A DNA stretch of 64,000 nt from Erythrobasidium yunnanense (lineage: Eukaryota; Basidiomycota; Cystobasidiomycetes; Erythrobasidiales; Erythrobasidiaceae): assembly GCA_001600175.1 (NCBI GenBank), contig BCJC01000007.1, positions 248,001 through 312,000 on the forward strand. Direction: 5' to 3'. Made by a program: the position numbers and the translations under genes. Below, piece by piece: positions 57,801-64,000 of this stretch (positions within the stretch are counted from its first letter, which is position 1; every line of letters begins with the position of its first letter). The notes under the pieces were generated by a model that ran no database searches, was not told the DNA's origin, and saw only the letters and a program-made list of their open reading frames with translations.

Positions 57801-58956
57801 TTCAGGAACGAGCCTGGCGATCAATATCTGGCGGCTGTCTCCCGGCTCCTTCAAAATGCCTTCGAGTTCGCAGACGAGGATCAATCAGCCTCGCAACTTC
57901 CTCCTGATGCAGCTGCAGCTGTCAAGGCTGTACAGGAAGCCGAAGCAACGGGCCGGGACCCGCTTGCTGGAGCATCTCGGAACCTCATAGACGTCGATGT
58001 CTCCGCCGATTCACCTTCGAGCAGGAGGAGCACGATAATGGAACAGCCTACCACGAAGCCTTTCTTGTCTCTGGCTATCTTCCGTATGGTCGTCATGGCC
58101 GACGAGCTGCTCGAGTCCTTCTTCTCCGAGGATCTGACAAAAGCATGGCATCTCGAGCCTCTGACAGAGGATATACCTGTTCCGCAAGCGAAAGGTGCCA
58201 AAGGGATGTTCGCGAATCTGGTCAGCTCGCTCATGACAGAGGAGAACAAAGAATTCCTAGGCAAGCTTGCGGACGACATTGGCAAGCGGCTGGATATACA
58301 GCACGTCGAGCAAAAACCGTCCCTCGGTCGCCTGACGGGAGCAGCAGCTCTGCAAGAACCGCAAGAGCGAGCGACCTTGTTCTCGACAAGCAAGGCTAGG
58401 GGCTCCTTATCGCCCGCTCTCGGTGCCACATCACCCATGTCTGCCTCCAGCATGCGACATAGCGCGCAGATGATCTCGGTGCCTTCGCATTCACCTCTGC
58501 CTTCGCCTAATCTCTCTCCGAACACAGCTCAGAATGCCAACCCACTCGAGAGCGCGGTAGCAGCAGCCGAGAAAGCAGTGATGGACAAGGTCCTCCCTGA
58601 CGCACCGAAAGATAAAGTGCTAGGACTAGGCATCATGGATGAACGGCCGAAGTTCGCTATCGATGATGCAGTGGATGATGAGAGTTTTGAGGATGACGAT
58701 GCTGCTATTGACGACGATACTGCTCTTCTGAATGGTAAGCTTGACTTCGAGCACGCCAGCATACGACTGACTGGCTACCACTCCGATAGATGTCGATGCA
58801 TTCTTGTCGTCCGTTGAGGGCTCAAGCGACTCGGCCGATGCCAGTAAAGCCACAGGTAGGTCTGTCTACTGACCTTACCAAGCCAGCATTGCTGACTATA
58901 CGGTTTCAGGCTTACAAGCCGCAGCGAAAGCATCGGGCGAAGACCTACTGAGCTGA
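54861..58956 (+). CDS. GRAM-TBC-EF-hand Rab GTPase-activating protein
   Basis: Exons 54861-54914, 55003-55098, 55152-55361, 55432-56208, 56260-56309, 56365-56436, 56487-56545, 56601-56738, 56796-56889, 56932-57503, 57556-57746, 57795-58734, 58790-58855 and 58910-58956 give 1121 residues. A GRAM domain (about 19-125) shows [39 protein letters not shown] and ILGLNGLR. The TBC domain (about 290-520) has the arginine finger in [12 protein letters not shown] and the glutamine finger in LGYCQAMN, then [16 protein letters not shown]-hand-like loops follow (about 708-771; [12 protein letters not shown] is complete). The C-terminus is acidic and Ser-rich. The layout matches yeast Gyp2 and animal TBC1D8/9. 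The first exon (18 residues, 88-nt intron) is the weakest part. The 51-nt intron at 56209-56259 is 3n and stop-free. Confidence 0.9.
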
Positions 58957-59283
58957 CCTTCTGCATAACCCTGTACTGTACAACCAATCCATATCAAGAC
59001 TCCCTTGGATCCCTTTCGTGCTTGTAGCGACTTAGAAGCTTTCTCAGAGCAGTTTCAACTTTCCTGAGGTATTTCTCCCAATATGCCCAGGTGGTATGCT
59101 AAAGTGGGACATATTTTGCCCATTGTTCCGCGTACTGGTCTGTGTCTGCAAAGTGATATGATGTCTCTTACGCATGAGACGGCCGAGGAATACCCGGTCC
59201 CCTAATTTGGCCTGCAATCTGAATCATCATGATATAGCTTTTGCTTCTTTACATCAAAGATTCGTTCTTCTGACGATACTACG
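58957..59283. other. intergenic region upstream of RIB3
   Basis: 327 bp between the TBC gene and RIB3 on the same strand. No riboswitch-like or other conserved structure could be recognised by eye, and no gene is seen. Confidence 0.5.
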
Positions 59284-60172
59284 ATGCCAGAAGCCTCTAC
59301 ATCTACGCCGTCTTCGCAGACAGTTGCGATGGCCAAGCTGAATGGTCAGCACGTCGAAGTGCAGCTGGACAGCATCGAAGAAGCTCTTGAAGCTTTCGCA
59401 AACGGCGAATGCCTCGTAGTCGTCGACGATATGGACAGGGAAAACGAAGGGGATCTCATCATGGCTGCCTCGAAATGCACGACAGAGAAGATGGCCTGGA
59501 TCATTCGGCATTCAAGGTCAGCTGGAAACAAGAAAGCTTAACATTTCAAGACATTAACAAGTTCATTTGCTTCTGTCTATACTGTAGCGGCTACATCTGC
59601 GTTGCGGTAGAACCGGAAAGACTGGACGAGCTTGAAATTCCCTTGATGATAGAAAACAATACCGAAAAGCACAAGACGGCATATACACATACGGTAGACT
59701 TTCGGGAAGGTGCGCCTGCCTGCATACGACTAAAGAAAGCTCGTCTGACTTTACTCTATACTGGCAGGCGTTACAACCGGTATATCGGCGCATGACAGAG
59801 CACTTACGGCGCGCAAGCTGGCGGATCCATCAGTGCAAGGGAGTCAATTCAATAGGCCTGGTCATCTAGTGCCTCTACGAGCGCGGCCGAATGGCGTACT
59901 AGAAAGGCGGGGGCATACAGAAGCAGCTGTCGGTAGGTGCTCTTCACTCTCGTTCTCTTCTGCTCACCTAATGCTTCTCATGTCTAGATCTTGTTCGGCT
60001 ATCTGGAATACCTGGGCCTGCAGTAGGCGTGATATGCGAACTTCTGAAGCCCGATGATCCAGAAGGAGGTATGGCAAGACGAGACGACTGCTTCGCTTTT
60101 GCACAACAATGGAAGTGCAAGATGATCTCCATCGAGCAACTAGCGGAGTACAGACAACGGAAAGGCGTGTGA
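59284..60172 (+). CDS. RIB3: 3,4-dihydroxy-2-butanone-4-phosphate synthase
   Basis: Exons 59284-59516, 59588-59709, 59768-59932 and 59988-60172 give 234 residues, the size of a stand-alone fungal Rib3. It converts ribulose 5-phosphate to 3,4-dihydroxy-2-butanone 4-phosphate plus formate for riboflavin synthesis. The metal and substrate motif [15 protein letters not shown] is intact. It is followed by [28 protein letters not shown], a [20 protein letters not shown] loop, HTEAAVDLVRLSG, and the C-terminal ICELL with DDPEGGMAR. No GTP cyclohydrolase II domain is fused. The protein has a short N-terminal extension of about 20 residues. Confidence 0.96.
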
Positions 60173-60357
60173 ACTCGATCTGGCCTCAATCATGTAATTG
60201 GTTCACACTTGACCATCGCAACGCACAACAGCATTCAAGAGCTACAATACAGTCAAATTTACCGCATACAGTCTAGTCGGGTGTTGTAGGAAAAGGCAAA
60301 TCCTCTTTCTCCACGAAGTCAGACAATTTCTTGCGTCGAGTAGGGCTAGCCTCACGC

Positions 60358-61996
60358 TTACGGCCTGTAAGTCTTCGAGTAGGACTGAGGGCTGCTGCTG
60401 CTGCTGCTCTGGAATGGTTGCTGTCCACTAAGCCAGTCCGTTATGCGGCTGTCGCCTGTCGAGATTCTCGATACACGTCTAGGGTCTCGGCGTCGCAGAG
60501 GCGAGTGGCCCTGCACACCCGTTCCTTCCAGTGTCCCAAAAGTAGGACTCGAAAGCGACATCGGCATCGAATGCGAAGAGCCACCAAGAGAAGAGGATAG
60601 ACCGCCAGCCCAATCCGGATCAAAGGCAGGCGAGCTGAAGCTGTTCCCAGAACGAGCTGTCGAAGGTTGCGCAGGCCGTCTGGATGCACTGCCTCCGCTG
60701 CCACTGCTATATGACAATGGCGGCATACCGTAGAGCGTGCTTGTCGACACAGGGCTGGTATTGGACTGACCGCCTCGGTATCCCATTCCAGCATCGATAG
60801 TGGGTGTCCCACTTCGTCTCTGAGGCATCGTGGGCGTATCGAACGGATCCGCGAAACTCGTACTGCCAGCCGATGCACTATGGCCGAAGAAGCCGGAAGT
60901 GTTGGTCGCTGATTGAGGTGTGGTAGGCCAGGCTGAGAGATCTGGTAGAGCAGAGCCACTCGTACTCGAACGACGGGTCCTTTGCGATCTTGAAGGCAGT
61001 CCACTCAGATCGTAAGAACCCGATCTGTCTCGTGCGAGTTTTGAGTGACACCGGCCGCAGCTAATTGCCACACTAACATGTCAATACTGTATCTGCAATA
61101 GCTGGCGCAACATGCTTACTATACAGGCCCCATCGATAGCTGGCTGCGCAGGTGTTCGATCGGGTGGATGTCTTTACAGCCTGCACAGCGAGCGTATCCA
61201 GGAGGACAAGCTCCCTGTACACGTCTGAGTTTCAGCGCTGAACCGTATTTGATAGCAGCTGGGGCCGCACCATCGATCTCACGGCTGTTCTTTCCTCAGC
61301 GAACAGAGGCTCAGGCAACCAAGGCAGCCCGTCTGGTGACGAGGTACTCTGTGAAGATATGCCGAATATCTCAAGGGGCGGCCGACCCAGTTCGTCCATG
61401 CCCGAAAGGAAGTCGGCATTACCAGTGGGTGAAAAATCAGTTGGCGTCCTGCTTGAAGCCAGGTCTGAAAGCGATGGAAGCTCGAAGTTGTCCCGCCTAC
61501 GGATAGTCCGAGCTGGAGTACCAGTAAGGGTGCTTTGTCGAGGAGACGGAGGAGCTCCACCTAGAAGCGAAGAAGCTCGCAGGGATGCAGGAGTTGCGGG
61601 TGAGAGTGTTGGAGGACGAGGTACTCGAAACTCGTCGATATCGGGCGGAGCAGACAGCACACTGGGTGGTTCCATCGCATCAAGGGAAGTTCTTCGAAGT
61701 CTCTGTGGGCTCGAGCGTCTAAGACCAGACTGCTCAGGTTGCAGTTCTCTACTTCTGCTTGGACGGCTTGATCCTGGAGTTCCTCTACTTCCACCAGCGC
61801 TGGAAGAAAGATCGAGAGGCGGCATAGCGGGTGAGAAGGGAGGAAGAGCTGAGCTGGAAAACCCAGGACGAAACGTAGGTAAAGGAGGGAGATGGCGTGA
61901 TACATCTGGGATGGAAGGGAGAGGAGGAAGAGGTATATTGGGAGGTGGACCAGGTGGATCTCGGAGATTGTTTCGAGAACTTCGTCGGTACGCCAT
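60358..61996 (-). CDS. Ser/Pro-rich protein with a paired CxxC module (possibly Stc1-like)
   Basis: Exons in coding order: 61996-61271, 61214-61120 and 61072-60358, giving 511 residues. Both introns (56 and 47 nt) keep phase. The first 240 residues are Pro/Ser-rich and probably disordered. At about 243-285 sits a compact module with Cys252-x2-Cys255 and Cys279-x2-Cys282 (RCAGCKDIHP ... VAISCGRCHSKLA), split by the second intron. The rest is Ser/Gly-rich ending in a poly-Ser region. The spacing, with a QL motif between the pairs, recalls the Stc1 domain that links RNAi to heterochromatin in fission yeast, but a generic zinc ribbon is equally possible. The 3' end lies 185 bp from the convergent RIB3 stop. 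Confidence 0.7.
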
Positions 61997-62621
61997 GATT
62001 CTCTTTCTAGATTAGTGCGTATGGTTAAGCAAGGCAGATGTCAGGAGAGATGAAAGACAAGCAGCAGCCTAAGAACCTTGCTTTTCAGGGTTTAGATCCT
62101 GGAACCTTCGATCCGGAACAGCACGTCGTGCCTCGGCGCCCGTTAAACTGTATCACCAGCATGGCAGGTCAGCCGAAAGCCGGGAAGAGAGCACATGGAA
62201 TAGGTGTTGAGTTGAAAGAACGTCACAAGCATAGGGATGGGCTGAGAAGCTGTCTGGCAGTGGCGCAGCGGGCTGTCAGGAGGGTTAAGCTTGCGCCGCA
62301 GTCTGACAACTTCTGTCGATCTCGCGAATCTTCTGTGCTTCCGAGCTGATGGATAAGCCGGGGCACTGCGATGTCCTCACGGGACATGATACCTGGTACC
62401 TAAAATTGAACGAGCGTGGCACAACTCCTAATTTGCAACACAGAGACAGATTACGTATAGTGAGGTTGAACGAGATGATATAGATTCAATGATGATCGAT
62501 ACCTGATACTCCTTGTTGCTTGGTCTTGCTTGTTGTGAAGGATTGTAACAATTGCATAACGAATCGTCGAAGTAGGCTGACTGTCCAGCAGTCGTGCCTT
62601 ATGTCTTGTAAACGGTGCTGG
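61997..62621. other. intergenic region
   Basis: 625 bp between the start of the CxxC protein (-) and the stop of the next gene (-). An ATG-initiated frame on the + strand (62038-62349, 103 residues, basic) is open, but no motif or splice support was seen, so it is not called. Confidence 0.45.
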
Positions 62622-64000
62622 CTAAGTCGGGACTCTTCGGCTGATAGAGATGCCGCGCCATATGATGCTGTACACAAATACAGATCAGCGAATGCTCAGA
62701 TCTGACAGCTTTTATCGCGCAAAAACTCACCGTTCCAACCAGAACGACAGGCTCTCCTTCCATCCCCCACTCGCCGCGTTCGCGCCATGTACGTCCAGCA
62801 TATTATACGCCTTCCAACTCGCGAACGAATCGTAGGAAGTAACATGATGATAATGCCTAGCAGGCATCAGCGTACCTCCCGACAGGACGCCAGAGAGGTA
62901 GACTACTAATGTGTAGATGAGGAAACCGCTTGTTGTGTTTAGTAATAAGTTGAGCGAGGAACGCGTGTCGTGTGGTAGGAAGTTGGCGAGTGAGGGAGCA
63001 TATGGCTGGATCGCACGATGCCAGTTCGGAGTGTTCGTCTGGATGTACGGAGGGGGCGCCGTGTCTGGCACTTAATGCCACACTCACACTATCAGCTTCT
63101 CACACTATATCTTCTCGAGCATGATCACGCACCAACAGCCTGTAATCTCGCCCTCTCCTCCTTTGCGCGCACATACTCCTCTACAGCACGCAAGTCCACC
63201 TCCAATTCTCTCGCCAACTGATTCCTTTTCGCAAGCGGTGACATCTCCGGCTCAGCCTCCATCTGTACGCTCATATCTTCTCTGAAAAGAGATGGCATGT
63301 CGCATTGAATAGATACGTCTACGACGTCTATTGAGATTGTTTGTTGAGCAGGAGAGGCGTTGATGTCGCTGTTGGGGTTGTTTGATGCGTCGACGGCTGG
63401 CTTCTTGACGGGGCGTTTCTGCAGAGACCAAATTCAGATTAATACCCGTCAGCAGATGAGACAGCAGCCAATCTGTCGGCCAGACATACCAAACGCCGCC
63501 TCGTAGTGACGATCTCCTCTTCATAACTCTCATCCGGGTTCTGTCCTTTCCCTTCATCTCCTCCCTCTCCTTCATCCATACTTGCATCCTGCAATTTCCT
63601 CATCAACTCCCTGCCTAAATTCCTACTAATCGTCCCAGGTAAACCATCACTTCCACTCGCGCTCCTCTTCAGTCCCCCACTAGTACCATTCTCAAACTCC
63701 GACAATTTAGCTTGTGCGCGCAACTCATCTAGATCTAAGCGTAGGCGATCGATAGTTTCTTTTAGTGCCAAGTTCTCGGATCTTTGTTCTTCGAGCTCCG
63801 AGATGGATAATCGCGCTTCGGATAACTCTTCTTCCAAACGAGTAATGGTGCTTTGTAGGAAGTCGCGCTCACGGGTGATCTGCGCACACACCAAAGAGAG
63901 GTCAGCTGAATTGTTGAGATGCATAGGTGGATGAAGTGGGCATACCTTCGCTAAATCACTGTTACCATTTTGTACATTCTCGTCCGCCAGACGGAGTTCT
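62622..64000 (-). CDS. coiled-coil protein with C-terminal membrane segment (5' end outside window)
   Basis: Exons in coding order: from beyond 64000 to 63946, 63879-63490, 63418-63133, 63070-62731 and 62667-62622. The visible part is about 372 residues; the start lies past the right edge. A heptad-like coil spans the first exons (ITRERDFLQSTITRLEEELS, then LKETIDRLRLDLDELRAQ). It is followed by a polar Ser/Asp/Glu linker, a basic KRPVKKPA patch and a hydrophobic stretch (LLLNTTSGFLIYTLVVYLSG) near the C-terminus, which suggests a single-pass or tail-anchored protein. All four introns keep phase. I do not recognise the family. Confidence 0.7.

Noticed and set aside
62038-62349. 103-codon + strand frame next to the CxxC protein
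   Set aside because: ATG start, but basic random-looking composition and no recognisable motif; could be revived by transcript evidence.
1-64000. transposons, virus-like elements, tRNA, rRNA and CRISPR
   Set aside because: No reverse transcriptase, integrase, transposase or terminal repeats were seen; no cloverleaf with a T-loop consensus was found by eye; the only repeats are short local ones and the upstream duplication at 31-32.7 kb.

Overview
The window reads as nuclear DNA of a compact, intron-dense fungus, most likely a basidiomycete. A Pucciniomycotina-type genome is my guess, but nothing here fixes the genus. I could assemble 23 protein-coding genes in 64 kb (about one per 2.8 kb) on both strands. 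They hold roughly 115 introns, nearly all 44-90 nt long with GTNNGT-type donors, CTNAC/CTGAC-like branch sites and short gaps to the AG. Genes were rebuilt by joining exons so that family motifs and codon phase both agree across each junction. No transposon, virus-like element, tRNA, rRNA or CRISPR array was recognised.

Layout, left to right. (1) 0-9 kb: an alpha/beta hydrolase, then a tandem pair of paralogous genes of a family I cannot name, sharing a C-x3-C-x17-H-x3-C core. (2) 9-29 kb: housekeeping genes. These are clathrin heavy chain (17 exons), a BAR-PH-ArfGAP protein convergent with it, a 12-exon short-chain dehydrogenase, a zinc-free quinone-reductase-type enzyme, a 7-TM TM7S3/TM198-like protein with a long tail, and 6-phosphofructo-2-kinase/fructose-2,6-bisphosphatase with an apparent 3-nt exon. 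(3) 29-33 kb: a small two-pass membrane protein, then two small Cys/His proteins that appear to be tandem duplicates together with their upstream regions. (4) 33-43 kb: ornithine decarboxylase, a large PX-PH-RhoGAP protein of Bem3 architecture, and mitochondrial fission factor Fis1. (5) 43-49 kb: three paralogous nucleoside-2-deoxyribosyltransferase-like genes around one Zn(II)2Cys6 transcription factor, the best candidate for an undescribed gene cluster. (6) 49-64 kb: a full-length MDR-type ABC exporter (18 exons), a GRAM-TBC-EF-hand Rab GAP, RIB3 of riboflavin synthesis, a Ser/Pro-rich protein with a paired CxxC module, and the 3' part of a coiled-coil membrane protein running off the right edge.

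Most genes act independently. Shared themes are vesicle traffic and small-GTPase control (clathrin, ArfGAP, RhoGAP, TBC) and central metabolism (PFKFB, ODC, RIB3). The most unusual content is the two unnamed families in tandem, the deoxyribosyltransferase-like/regulator cluster, and extreme splicing (exons of 3, 12, 18 and 19 nt, introns of 44-47 nt, and stop-free introns of length 3n).
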